Source of the DNA: an uncultured Lachnospiraceae bacterium
GTDB lineage: Bacteria; Bacillota; Clostridia; Lachnospirales; Lachnospiraceae
Reading direction: 5' to 3'
Assembly: GCA_910586615.1 (NCBI GenBank)
Contig: CAJUJP010000006.1
Span: forward strand, 1 to 33,656
DNA: 33,656 bases
Position 1 is the first letter of the stretch, and every line of letters starts with the position of its first letter. Of this stretch, positions 9,601-16,773 are shown in pieces. Made by a program: the position numbers and the translations under genes. The notes under the pieces were generated by a model. The model did no database searches and was not told where the DNA came from. It was given only the letters and a program-made list of their open reading frames with translations.

Positions 9601-11330
9601 ATTATTCCCAGACGATCGAAGGCCATTTTAACATTCTGCCGAAGCAGATCGAGGATCTGAGTATTACAACGCCGGATTATCTGATCGTCAACGGAAGGGA
9701 ACAGAAGATCACTGTTACTGTGAAAGACGGTAACAAGAAGCTGGGAACCAGGAACGATTACAGCCAGATCATTACCTTTGTTCCCGATGCTGCGGCAGAG
9801 GGTACGAAAGCCGCCGAGGATGCAACGGTCGAAAAGGCAAAGGATGCAGGTACTTATAACATTAAGATTACCATGAAGAATGATTATGCCGGTGAAGTAA
9901 CCATACCTTGTAAGATGGTAGACGGTAAAGAGCTTTTGAGCAAAGCAAAAGTGACACTTCCGTCCAATTCACTGGATTATAAGGATGGTGCGGCAGTAGA
10001 GTTTGAAGATCCGTCCAAGATCGTTGTGAAGCTGAACGGAAAGGTTGTTTCCCAGAAAGCGGAAGACGGTACTACAGACAATTATACGATCTCCTATGAG
10101 GATAACCGGGAAGTCGGAACTGCGAAGATAGTGATCAGAGCAGGTGAAAACAGCGGATATGTAGGAAGCTGCAGTAAGACTTTCAGCATCAAGGGAATGC
10201 CGTTCTCCGCAGGAACAGTCGAGATTACAGGTTTCGAGACGAAGCTTCCGTATACCGGAAAGGTCATACGTCAGAATGTCGAATTAAAGGATAAGGCATC
10301 TGGTGAACTGCTGGAAAAGAATATGGACTACAGTATCACTTATCTGAAGAATCTGAATGCAGGTAAGGCGACAATGACGATCACCGGTTTAAAGAAGTAC
10401 AGCGGCACGATCAAAAAGACCTTTACAATTGACAAGGTGAATCTGACAACCGAGATGGTACAGCAGACAGAAATGACAGTGCGGCAAAACCGTGCGGGCG
10501 TAACACCGGATGTGGAGATTCTCTATGAAGGCAAAATACTTGTTAAGGACGTGGATTATAAGCTGACCTACACGGGCAACAAGAATACGACCACTGAGAC
10601 GAGGAAAGCTTATATCAATATCGCGGGTAAAGGTAATTTCAAGGGAAGTTTAAAGAAGGCGGTTGAACTTATCATTACTCCCAAATCCTGGGACAGCGGA
10701 GAAATTACCGTGGAAGTTCCGGATATGAAATACAGCAAGAGTAAGGCCAAATATACGCCGAATCCGACCGTGTATGATAATGGTAAGAAGCTGGTGAAGA
10801 ATAAGGATTACACGGTAGAGTATGCATCCAATATGAAAGATGATATTACGGAGTTTACGGAAGATGGTGCGTTAGCGTCCACAGGCCATAAGGCACAGGT
10901 GATCATTACACTGGCCGGACCTGATTATACTGTTGCGAAAGCAGAAGCTCCGGCAGCAGAGGAAGGTACAGAGCCTGTAGATGAAAACAGAAGAACTTTT
11001 GAGTTCAGAATTATTGAAAAACTGATCAGTCAGGCAAAAGTATCAATCAAACCGGATAAGACACAGTATTTCAGTCAGTATGGAACCAGACCCGGCAAAG
11101 AAGACCTTGTGGTGACATATGCGAATACGCCGGTAGCAGACGATGAATACAGTATCATATCCTATAGCAAGAATGACAAGAAGGGCAAGGCAACTCTGGT
11201 TATTCAGGGCGAAGGACAGTACGGCGGTACGAAGAAGGTGACTTTTGCGATTGCGGCAAGAGACATGAAAGCCAATTTTGCGGATGCAGTAGAAGAGATC
11301 ATGGCAACCATGATGGAAATATTTGAATAG
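3696..11330 (+). CDS. Giant secreted modular GH26 beta-1,4-mannanase with CBM27-like, CBM23-like and Ig-like modules
   Basis: Extracellular endo-mannanase, 2,544 aa. Signal peptide 1-36 (KKG, hydrophobic core, cleavage after AMA). Residues 37-180 are a disordered Asp/Glu/Ser/Thr-rich linker. Four homologous modules of about 190 aa begin near 182, 393, 587 and 783. Each ends in a Y-x-G-x-x-Y-L/I-D-N motif and resembles mannan-binding CBM27. A fifth, more divergent one spans 981-1150. The GH26 catalytic domain is about 1189-1600, with FGHQ, RPFHEN (acid/base E1390), WFWWG, and ITETG (nucleophile E1500). An Ig-like linker follows, then a CBM23-like module at 1721-1897 and seven Ig-like modules (about 1908-2525) with the recurrent YTGK...DY.V.Y..N..AG.A motif. 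There is no LPXTG sorting signal and no C-terminal membrane helix, so how it is retained is unclear. GGGAGG at 3681-3686 precedes the ATG. The family assignment of the binding modules rests on remembered patterns. Confidence 0.93.
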   Translation: MVVGKARRAFKKGLSIALAAAIMATSVPQLSVTAMAQEEGMILQEENTEQTTSEVTEPDDTEAEQSQDEASEDKNSENEGIQDEDSSQDNAGDENSTGEDVKNEAGEDGTGDDETTEDDVKVPDQTEDEAEDEADSEEDADTEEDTEENGEEKKKDKPVVEQKKPKVYDDAAAGEDEAEGTLIYKWDFESASVGDHSNDGSESVEPTGTVVKLGENNKAMEYDVALTGGSGWEDAFTTSYALPNAYETPVKEKLTMSFDVYFPDENSDSEASAANISDFGTMKAQIVLNEGDNWTWLASDSYPEINVNKLTASDIEGYSKVNLSVDITGNKEEDKAWDFTALTSLRAVTIKLVGATSTYSGKLYIDNVILKDTSSKTEEPGPQPPVDPVDKNVIFRADFDDLESLDGVLTENIENAKFELAEFAAGNKAVKYTVDLPGTGTWEEIFKPEIKLPAPYTKPVKGKMTMSYDVYLPSSVTTFSSQAQAAFKCGESQAWISQDSYPAYTQADFEEDAAVTGFKKIHVAIDLDHLKNGSDDYPLDQFTPLHAVIPCFVGVSTAYKGDVYLDNIELTIEEGSGDEEDPPLEGELIYQNNFDEVTDLGAILDGADKSGASLEILAEGNKAVKYSAKLTGTNWENIFQAQFNLPEAYSEAITEKVVMSYDVYFPAEKVGTGFDSFKAQGVLKSGADWTWISGKQIPVFTQAELKEDAAVPGYKKIHVKMDIADFEADGKPCELDQVTPIMAVLPCFAGSGSTYEGELYLDNLEVRAVSKSGEENPPSVEKELIYENDFNAETDESFVGANDGEPVPALAELAAGNKAIKYTVDLTGTTSWATIFKAQINLPQAYTKPISDKVVMSYDVYFPETSVTENFKTIKAQAALKVGEGWTWIDQKSWPAITADTLTDSDVDGYKKFHVEIDMDNFQTWDGSANVDYPFADITPIQTVIPCLGGDVSGYVGDVYLDNLKVWAVNETEEIPDVEGDLVLDLDVSAWKVSPGYQYTGESKLENKTVGDKKFLVAAVDFSKDADKGWSEPKFDYAHAEVVPSLKGYNAFIADVYYKPANKTAGSLGHKLFAKSPTTDKETINDDTALPAGEPVEIAGLEGYYKAEFVLEKKYEGAFQNLTFSIVGKNTDYAGDIYFDNMRFTKLTTPEIYVDSTILPNKGPGIQVVDEGRSIQTASGQKVAIAESVALVDAKAIDATKNLYAYLKAVGESDSVIFGHQNDTHHKAGSLGESFSSSDTKDVTGSIAGVVGIDTLSLTGNEASSWDTPEADRIAKVAEITKEAAGEGAIVTLSAHMPNFGLIDKRVKAYGEANGTETDGEKVGYWTVNGEKQYNFSGYTPGTTDGNIVSRIMPGQDLNYLYTDYLDMIADYAKAVEGDGITILFRPFHENTGSWFWWGAAFCDEQAYINLFRYTVDYLKETRNVHNMLYVYGPGSEAANVAEYGARYPGDAYVDMIGYDMYHQTPTQANEPGYLASVKKQNGILRDFAEKHNKLYAITETGVADKDKSGMDIALKRSGNEVPDWYMQLLDEISEDGGISYFLVWANFSENGSFYLPYVVEKKENGILYGHEMLDEFIKFYNDERSVFATDMNSGFKKVKGVVNTTQETQVSGYFTAPQSGDRLLPSEGNTGNTRIAAKISGINPGEEGLSVEFVVSSEFDEVVLKAEYNEQTAVWEASLKDSVLIGMGEAMGTISLYVKGNKISEITARFNMVEQEQNDMIPEDFEGYNGNSQQLGIAWATNKASGSEISLSLTNDPDKVFGGDYGLQMDVTLADADAWAGATKSFVADWSAGNALEFYAVPEMFGQKVVVQVTAGNQVFEIYLQEYAGYTDNAAKGYPVKVTIPFSAFIGRDNKDAKFDPAAVQSIGLWCNAIAKEGVTFPLKTTLYYDELKIVTTDKTTVDIEGTIKEGIWFKEIPDQVYTGKAIKPEVQVYDDAKLLTPKKDYAVTYKNNTKAGQADIIIKGKGNYSQTIEGHFNILPKQIEDLSITTPDYLIVNGREQKITVTVKDGNKKLGTRNDYSQIITFVPDAAAEGTKAAEDATVEKAKDAGTYNIKITMKNDYAGEVTIPCKMVDGKELLSKAKVTLPSNSLDYKDGAAVEFEDPSKIVVKLNGKVVSQKAEDGTTDNYTISYEDNREVGTAKIVIRAGENSGYVGSCSKTFSIKGMPFSAGTVEITGFETKLPYTGKVIRQNVELKDKASGELLEKNMDYSITYLKNLNAGKATMTITGLKKYSGTIKKTFTIDKVNLTTEMVQQTEMTVRQNRAGVTPDVEILYEGKILVKDVDYKLTYTGNKNTTTETRKAYINIAGKGNFKGSLKKAVELIITPKSWDSGEITVEVPDMKYSKSKAKYTPNPTVYDNGKKLVKNKDYTVEYASNMKDDITEFTEDGALASTGHKAQVIITLAGPDYTVAKAEAPAAEEGTEPVDENRRTFEFRIIEKLISQAKVSIKPDKTQYFSQYGTRPGKEDLVVTYANTPVADDEYSIISYSKNDKKGKATLVIQGEGQYGGTKKVTFAIAARDMKANFADAVEEIMATMMEIFE

Positions 11331-11361
11331 CGTGTTACGCCAAAGCTGAATCCATATACGG

Positions 11362-11399
11362 GAAGGCGGTGCAGGTTCAAAACTGTGCCGCCTTCTTGT
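11362..11399 (+). terminator. Probable terminator after the mannanase gene
   Basis: 13-bp stem (11362-11374 with 11383-11395, two G-T wobbles) and an 8-base loop. The T run after it is short (TTCTTGT), so strength is uncertain. Confidence 0.6.
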
Positions 11400-11472
11400 A
11401 CCAAACTTTATCTCATTCATCTGGTCTTGTACTTTATGAAGGAACTGCGATAGGACAGCAGAACTCCCTTGA

Positions 11473-12702
11473 TTAAAACATATCCTCTCTCAGCATAAAG
11501 TCCATCATATTTACATGCTCTATTCCGCTTCGCTTTTGCAATAAATAATCGGTAGTCACAACATATTTTTTGTAGTTATCCCTGATTGCTTCAAGGGCAC
11601 GATATTCCCGATCTTCGGTTTCCCGGCTGAGGGCAATGGTATATGCAGTCTGAATGTAAGAATAGTTGAGTTCTTTATCCCGTAGTATGAAATCACATTC
11701 TAACTTTCCGATTCTGCCAACGCTGACTGCGTAGTCCAAACTTTTGGCATAAAAATAGACTATATTTTCCAGAGTCGGCCCATAGTTTATCCGATTATCC
11801 GTATTTAATGCAAAATAGAAGCTGAGATCAGCCAGATAATATTTTTTTTCTCCTGACAGGGCGCGTTTGGATTTCATATCAAACCGGTTGCATTCGTAGA
11901 GGATTTTGGCATCAATTAGTGTCTGGATATATCGTGACACAGTATCTCTTCCGATTGCAATTCCGGTTTTTCGGAGAGCTCCATGTAAGCTGTTTATACT
12001 TGTCGTTGCTCCAAAGTTATTGATAATATAATTTCGGACCGCCTCAAAGCTTGCCAGATCCTTTATCTTTATTCTGCGGCGGATATCCTTTTCGAGTATT
12101 TCTCTGACAACTTCGGTCACATAGGTTCTTTTTGCTGGGATTTCGTCAATCAATATTGTTCTGGGAAAACCGCCTTCAAGAATGTATTGATTTAATTCTA
12201 CCATGGGGTTGGAATTTACTTCTTTATGATAGAATTCTTTCATATGCTCGTATTCTTCAAAACTTAACGTGTATATTTCAAACTCTATATAACGCCCGGT
12301 AAGTTTTGTTACCAGTTCTCCGCTCAGCATATAAGAGTTAGAACCTGTTATAAAAATGGATATTCCACCCTCTGTTCGGAAAGCGTTTAGTACTTCTTCG
12401 AATCCTGCCACGTTCTGGACTTCATCAATAAACAGATAGTGAAGATCATGTCCCTGCAGTCTGGAATCTATTAAGGACTCTAATTGATCTGCCGTTCTGA
12501 TTTTGTTGTAAGATCGTGTATCCAAATCAATATAAATAATGTTTTCTTCTTTTATTTCTCTTGCCCTGAGTTCATCAGCAATCATTTCCATAAGGCTTGA
12601 CTTGCCGCACCTTCGAATCCCGGATATAACTTTTATTAAATCGTCAGTATCGTAAAATGGTCTTATTTTTCTCAAATATTTTTCACGTTTATAAAGATTC
12701 AT
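11473..12702 (-). CDS. AAA family ATPase with C-terminal DUF4143 domain
   Basis: Protein of 409 aa of the widespread AAA_14/DUF4143 type, whose role is not established. Walker A is GIRRCGKSS (residues 28-36) and Walker B is YLFIDE (89-94). An arginine-rich sensor region follows. The C-terminal half holds a winged-helix-like segment and the DUF4143 region with G-x-x-E-C-D-F-I and YIQTAY, which resembles a decayed PD-(D/E)XK nuclease core. The ATG at 12702 was chosen over an in-frame ATG 48 bases further upstream because AAAGGGG ends 11 bases before it. It is a single gene facing away from the kinase locus and converging on the mannanase gene, with no functional link visible. Families like this occur in many scattered copies in gut Firmicutes and are often strain-variable. 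Confidence 0.85.
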   Translation of the reverse strand: MNLYKREKYLRKIRPFYDTDDLIKVISGIRRCGKSSLMEMIADELRAREIKEENIIYIDLDTRSYNKIRTADQLESLIDSRLQGHDLHYLFIDEVQNVAGFEEVLNAFRTEGGISIFITGSNSYMLSGELVTKLTGRYIEFEIYTLSFEEYEHMKEFYHKEVNSNPMVELNQYILEGGFPRTILIDEIPAKRTYVTEVVREILEKDIRRRIKIKDLASFEAVRNYIINNFGATTSINSLHGALRKTGIAIGRDTVSRYIQTLIDAKILYECNRFDMKSKRALSGEKKYYLADLSFYFALNTDNRINYGPTLENIVYFYAKSLDYAVSVGRIGKLECDFILRDKELNYSYIQTAYTIALSRETEDREYRALEAIRDNYKKYVVTTDYLLQKRSGIEHVNMMDFMLREDMF

Positions 12703-12754
12703 ATGGTATTGTGCCCCTTTCATTAAGATTTCTGATATTATTATAATCATTTTT

Positions 12755-12783
12755 TTATAAAAAATCCATGGTTATCATTACAA
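12755..12783 (-). promoter_or_regulatory. Possible promoter of the AAA/DUF4143 ATPase gene
   Basis: On the minus strand TTGTAA, a 17-base spacer and TTATAA, placing the start about 45 bases before the ATG. The region is AT-rich, so other choices exist. Confidence 0.3.
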
Positions 12784-12880
12784 CTTTTTTATTTTTATCA
12801 AAAACTGCAATTATAACTGTGAATTATCTCATTTTTAACAAGTAATTTCTGCACGGAAATTGTTTCGCATGGAGGCGTGA

Positions 12881-13039
12881 ATGTTTTTCCCAATCAAAGA
12901 TATCTTCACAAAAACACAGCATCTTCATATGAAATTCATACCGCTGTGCTACAATAGGCATTGTAAGGCACATGACGCGCGTATGAAGTCCGCAGGTAAT
13001 GCGGATTTCAGATGGAACTTTACGAAAGCAGTATCATAA
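12881..13039 (+). CDS. Possible 52-aa small protein upstream of the two-component system
   Basis: ATG at 12881 preceded by GGAGG (12871-12875, 5-base spacing) and open for 52 codons to a TAA. The product is basic, holds two Cys and four His residues (C-Y-N-R-H-C in the middle) and has no membrane helix. No family recognised. It lies in the 455-base gap between the ATPase and response regulator genes. An alternative reading puts the promoter of the two-component operon within it (12924-12955). Chance open frames of this length are common, so only the ribosome binding site argues for it. Confidence 0.2.
   Translation: MFFPIKDIFTKTQHLHMKFIPLCYNRHCKAHDARMKSAGNADFRWNFTKAVS
12924..12955 (+). promoter_or_regulatory. 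Possible promoter with 11-bp-spaced direct repeat, upstream of the response regulator
   Basis: TTCAT at 12924-12928 and again at 12935-12939, 11 bases start to start, then TACAAT at 12950-12955, 10 bases after the second copy. This layout (direct repeat replacing the -35 element) is usual for promoters activated by OmpR-family regulators, so autoregulation by the downstream regulator is plausible. It is followed at 12987-13006 by a hairpin TCCGCA-ggtaa-TGCGGA. The rest of the 12703-13157 gap shows nothing else clear. Confidence 0.35.
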
Positions 13040-13157
13040 GAGAAACGACACAAAGATCAGTGAGACAACACAAGAGAATAATCTGATTGAAGTGTGGCAA
13101 AAACGCAATGGAAACAAAGCAAAAAGTCAGTAAAACAAATAGGAGCGGCACCAAAAC

Positions 13158-13820
13158 ATGAACATTTTATTTCTGGAAGACGAACCGACCATACGGGAAG
13201 TATTGACCGAGTATATGAAAATGCAAGGCTACAGCGTCACCTGCGCCGGAGACGGCGAAGAGGCTCTTGGTCTGCTCCGGGCGCACGATTTTGACATGGC
13301 GGTACTGGATATTATGGTGCCGAAGGTGAATGGTCTGGAAGTGCTGCAGTACAGTAAGGAGCGCTACCCGGAGATGGCGACGATCATGCTCACGGCGCTG
13401 GATGATGAGAAGACGCAGGTACAGGCATTTAATTCCTATGCGGATGATTATGTGATCAAGCCGGTATCTCCTATTATCCTGTTAAAAAGGATGGAGACGA
13501 TCCTGCGGCGTGTAAAGCGGCCGGAACTCAGACAGGAAAAAGGGCTGGTGATTCATGACGGTTCTTATCAGGCATATTATGACGGAAAGTCTCTGGAACT
13601 GACGCTGAGCGAGTTTCTGTTATTGCAGGTTCTCATGAAAGAGCCGCAGCGGGCATTTACGAGGGAGCAGTTGATTCTCAGGATTTTTAACGAAGACTAT
13701 GTGGGGAATGACAGGATCATCGATGCGCATGTAAAAAATCTGCGCAAGAAACTGCCGGAGGACTGTATCAAAACGGTGATCGGTGTGGGATATCAATTTC
13801 GGAATCAGGAAGCACAATAG
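13158..13820 (+). CDS. OmpR/PhoB-family response regulator
   Basis: DNA-binding output half of a two-component system, 220 aa, full length for the family. Receiver domain 1-118 with acidic pocket E7-D8-E9, phospho-acceptor D51 (in VLDIMVPKVNG), T79 and K101 (IKPVS). The winged-helix DNA-binding domain is about 125-217, ending in the usual IDAHVKNLRKKL...IGVGYQF pattern. AGGAG at 13141 lies 12 bases before the ATG. The kinase gene follows after 71 bases and an ABC exporter follows that, so the regulator likely controls the transporter genes and perhaps its own operon. Confidence 0.95.
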   Translation: MNILFLEDEPTIREVLTEYMKMQGYSVTCAGDGEEALGLLRAHDFDMAVLDIMVPKVNGLEVLQYSKERYPEMATIMLTALDDEKTQVQAFNSYADDYVIKPVSPIILLKRMETILRRVKRPELRQEKGLVIHDGSYQAYYDGKSLELTLSEFLLLQVLMKEPQRAFTREQLILRIFNEDYVGNDRIIDAHVKNLRKKLPEDCIKTVIGVGYQFRNQEAQ

Positions 13821-13891
13821 CAGGTGATTTGCAAAAATATGCGGGGAAATAAACTGCAATATCGTAGAATGCGGAAACAGGGAGAAACAGT

Positions 13892-15514
13892 ATGGGCCTC
13901 AGAAAAAAGACTTTTCTATACAGTGTGACGCTGGCGGTGATTATGATCGCTTTTGTCATAGGATACTTTGTATTTATGCTGCCGTCGCTGTATGTGGATT
14001 ATGTGATGAACAGCAATCTGGAATCCGTCATAGAGATTCAGAAGGGCTACATGGAAGAGAGAAGCTACGATAATCTCACAGTGAAAAACCCGTCGTCGGT
14101 CTTCACAATGGAGATACCGAATGCAGGGAATGAAGTTTATATTGCGGGGAAGCTCTTTAAGCTGACAATTATTGTGCAGGATAAGGAACTGCAGGAGCTT
14201 CTGGATCGAGCCAGAACGATGATGGTGAAGGCGGACAGCCTGGAGGAACTGGAAGATGTAACCGGGTCGTGGACAGCAGGCTCAGAAGAGAGCTTCGGGG
14301 AATGGCAGGAGAAATTCAAAGATATTTTTACGGGTCAGAAGCTGATTTCGGAGGATGCGCCGATTGACATCAGACTGGAACAAAAGAGACAGCATGACGG
14401 TCAGGTCTATCATGGCGAATATGCTAAAGTGCATGTGACATCCGGAGACTCTATTGTATATGAAGCAGGTGTGTCAGACGGTAATTACAGCTATACCACA
14501 TATGTTGCCATGGGGCAGATGCAGGATGCACTTATTATAACGGTTATGCCGACAATGACGCCGCAGATGGAGGAAATAACGCCGATCGTTATGGGAAGTC
14601 TTCCCATGATCATTGCAGTGATCTTTCTGCTGGTGCTGGTTTCTTCGGGGTTCTTTTCCGGTAAAATCGTGAATCCGATCATCCGGCTTGCCAGCCGCGC
14701 GGAGAGTGCGGGTATGGCGGAGCATTTTGATCCGGACGAGGACGCATTTTTGACAGACAGCAGGGACGAGATCGGTATTTTAGGGCGGAATCTGCACGAA
14801 CTGTACGGTAAACTGCGTGAGAATTATGAAGAACTGGAACATAAGAACCGTTTACTGGAAGAAGAAAACGAGCGGCAGGAGGTATTCTTACGGGCCTCTT
14901 CCCACCAGCTGAAAACGCCGATTGCGGCAGCGCTTCTTCTGGTGGAAGGGATGATGAATGAGGTCGGGAAATATAAAGACACGAAAACGTATCTGTCGGA
15001 GGTAAAGAACCAGCTTCTGTCCATGCGGAAGATGGTGGAGGATATCCTGTATCTGAATTACCGCGGGGAGCACATACAGCAGGAAAAAGTGGCGGTTGAG
15101 GTGCTTGTACAGGAACTTGCGGGAGATTACGCGGTGCAGGTGGAAGACAAAGGACTGCAGGTGATGATTGCGGGAAGCGGCATTGCCTGTACGGACAGAG
15201 AAATGCTGAAAAAGATTGTCGATAACTTACTGTCTAACGTGGTTCAGTATACGCCAGACGGGCAGCAGGTCAGGATCGAGATCAGTGACGCGGCGTTATA
15301 TATTACAAATTATGGAGTGACTATAGAGGAAAAGCTGCTCCCGAATGTGACAGACCCTTTTGTCAGCAGTGACGGAAGCAGGAAGGGAAAAGGTCTGGGT
15401 CTGTATGTGGCGGCTTATTACAGCAGGCTTATGGGCTGTGAACTGAAAATTGATAATATTGAAAACGGTGTGCAGGCGGCTTTGCTTTTTGAAAAGAGAC
15501 AGGTTGAAAAATAA
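13892..15514 (+). CDS. Sensor histidine kinase (HAMP, HisKA, HATPase)
   Basis: Membrane kinase of 540 aa that pairs with the upstream regulator. TM1 is about residues 9-33 and TM2 about 232-255, enclosing a roughly 195-aa extracellular sensor region of unknown ligand. A HAMP segment and coiled coil (EELEHKNRLLEEENERQ) lead into the H box SSHQLKTP with H338 as phospho-acceptor. The N box DNLLSN (D444, N445) and G box GKGLGLY (499-505) are intact. GGGAG precedes the ATG by 7 bases. Neighbouring ABC genes suggest it senses an antimicrobial or other exported compound, but the sensor domain is not of the short BceS type. Confidence 0.93.
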   Translation: MGLRKKTFLYSVTLAVIMIAFVIGYFVFMLPSLYVDYVMNSNLESVIEIQKGYMEERSYDNLTVKNPSSVFTMEIPNAGNEVYIAGKLFKLTIIVQDKELQELLDRARTMMVKADSLEELEDVTGSWTAGSEESFGEWQEKFKDIFTGQKLISEDAPIDIRLEQKRQHDGQVYHGEYAKVHVTSGDSIVYEAGVSDGNYSYTTYVAMGQMQDALIITVMPTMTPQMEEITPIVMGSLPMIIAVIFLLVLVSSGFFSGKIVNPIIRLASRAESAGMAEHFDPDEDAFLTDSRDEIGILGRNLHELYGKLRENYEELEHKNRLLEEENERQEVFLRASSHQLKTPIAAALLLVEGMMNEVGKYKDTKTYLSEVKNQLLSMRKMVEDILYLNYRGEHIQQEKVAVEVLVQELAGDYAVQVEDKGLQVMIAGSGIACTDREMLKKIVDNLLSNVVQYTPDGQQVRIEISDAALYITNYGVTIEEKLLPNVTDPFVSSDGSRKGKGLGLYVAAYYSRLMGCELKIDNIENGVQAALLFEKRQVEK

Positions 15515-15627
15515 GGCATGATTTACATTGAAAAAGCAAAGTTCGTGTAGAAACCATAATGGTACCCATTTATCTATAAAAAACGAAAAATATCAGACTG
15601 CTTCAAAGGCAACAATGGAAGGGAAAA

Positions 15628-15651
15628 GATTGAAAATTAAAATTTTCAATC
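15628..15651 (+). repeat. Inverted repeat in the kinase-ABC ATPase gap
   Basis: Perfect 11-bp arms GATTGAAAATT / AATTTTCAATC separated by AA. It has no T tail beyond the arm, so it is more likely an operator or processing hairpin than a terminator. Confidence 0.5.
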
Positions 15652-15665
15652 CCGAGATTTGTGTC

Positions 15666-15710
15666 TGCGCATTGCTTGATACAAACCCGGTTATGCGCAA
15701 AAAATGCGCA
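15666..15710 (+). promoter_or_regulatory. Three TGCGCA elements just before the ABC ATPase gene
   Basis: TGCGCA at 15666-15671, 15694-15699 and 15705-15710. The last two are 11 bases apart and can also fold as a hairpin with an A5 loop ending 15 bases before the ATG. They could be binding sites for the response regulator or a translation-control hairpin. Confidence 0.35.
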
Positions 15711-15725
15711 GAAATGGAGTAAAAT

Positions 15726-16604
15726 ATGTTACTTACAATCAAACAATTACAGGTAAAATACGGTAATCAGACCGCATTGCAGATCAACAGTCCGCTGGGC
15801 ATTGAGGAGGGGGAACGTATCGGGGTGATCGGTTCTAACGGTGCGGGGAAGAGTACTTTAGTTAAGGCGCTTCTCGGGCTTATAAATTATGAAGGCAGGA
15901 TCGTAACCGATTTAAAGCCGGAGCAGATGGCGGCCCATATGCAGAGTAATGCGTATGTGACGACCATGCCGGTGAAACGGGTCATGGAGATGGTTCTGGA
16001 TACGAAGATCAAGGAGAATAAAGAGCTGCAGGAACTGATCGAATTTTTTGAATTTGAAAAATGTCTGCCCAAAAGATACAATGCGCTTTCGGGCGGGCAG
16101 AAGCAGAAATTCACCATCATTATGATTATGATGCAGAAGGCGGAACTGACCTTTTATGATGAAGTCACATCGGGGCTGGACTTTGAGACAAGACAGAAGC
16201 TGATGGAGAAAATGGCGGAATGGTATCGGGATAAAAAGGATTCCCTGATTATCGTATCGCATTACTATGAAGAGCTGGAACAGCTGGCGGATAAGATACT
16301 TCTGTTAGATCAGGGAAAGGTCATTGCGTTTGGCAGGCAGGAAGAGTTGTTCAGAACATACTGCGGCAATGCAATTTTTATCATGGATAATAATCCTGTC
16401 AACAGCAGTCTGGTGAAGGGATTTCATGCCCTGAAATCGCCTGGCCATCTGATTGCATTGTCCTGCCGAGACAAAGAGGAGGAGAGAAAGCTTTTGTCGA
16501 TTCTGATGGACAATAACGTGAATTTCAAACGGAGCAATTCGGATATCGAGATCATGTCGATCAATGCAAGAGAACAGTTTTATGCGGGGGCACCTTGTGT
16601 GTAG
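15726..16604 (+). CDS. ABC transporter ATP-binding protein (ABC-2 exporter type)
   Basis: Cytoplasmic ATPase of 292 aa that should power the permease encoded next. Walker A is GSNGAGKST (36-44), signature LSGGQ (121-125), Walker B ends in FYDE (D145, E146), and the switch His is in IIVSHYYEEL. About 80 residues after the nucleotide-binding core form a C-terminal extension without a known motif. TGGAG lies about 6 bases before the ATG. The gap of 211 bases after the kinase gene contains inverted and direct repeats, which suggests separate or modulated transcription. The substrate is unknown. Confidence 0.92.
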   Translation: MLLTIKQLQVKYGNQTALQINSPLGIEEGERIGVIGSNGAGKSTLVKALLGLINYEGRIVTDLKPEQMAAHMQSNAYVTTMPVKRVMEMVLDTKIKENKELQELIEFFEFEKCLPKRYNALSGGQKQKFTIIMIMMQKAELTFYDEVTSGLDFETRQKLMEKMAEWYRDKKDSLIIVSHYYEELEQLADKILLLDQGKVIAFGRQEELFRTYCGNAIFIMDNNPVNSSLVKGFHALKSPGHLIALSCRDKEEERKLLSILMDNNVNFKRSNSDIEIMSINAREQFYAGAPCV

Positions 16605-16773
16605 AAGAGATAATCGTAATAGTGAAAACAGTATGTGTATTTTTCTTCGTGTGTCAAAACAGTAAACTGCTGTAACGTAAAGATTAGCGAAAAGAACTCT
16701 AAAAACTCACAGCAAAGGTTTACATGCAAATTTGTCCCTATGGCACTAATTTTGGAAAGGAATGGTTACTGAG

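Noticed and set aside
15528..15722. 64-codon frame starting with TTG between kinase and ABC ATPase genes
   Set aside because: No ribosome binding site, weak start codon, and it runs over inverted and direct repeats that look regulatory.
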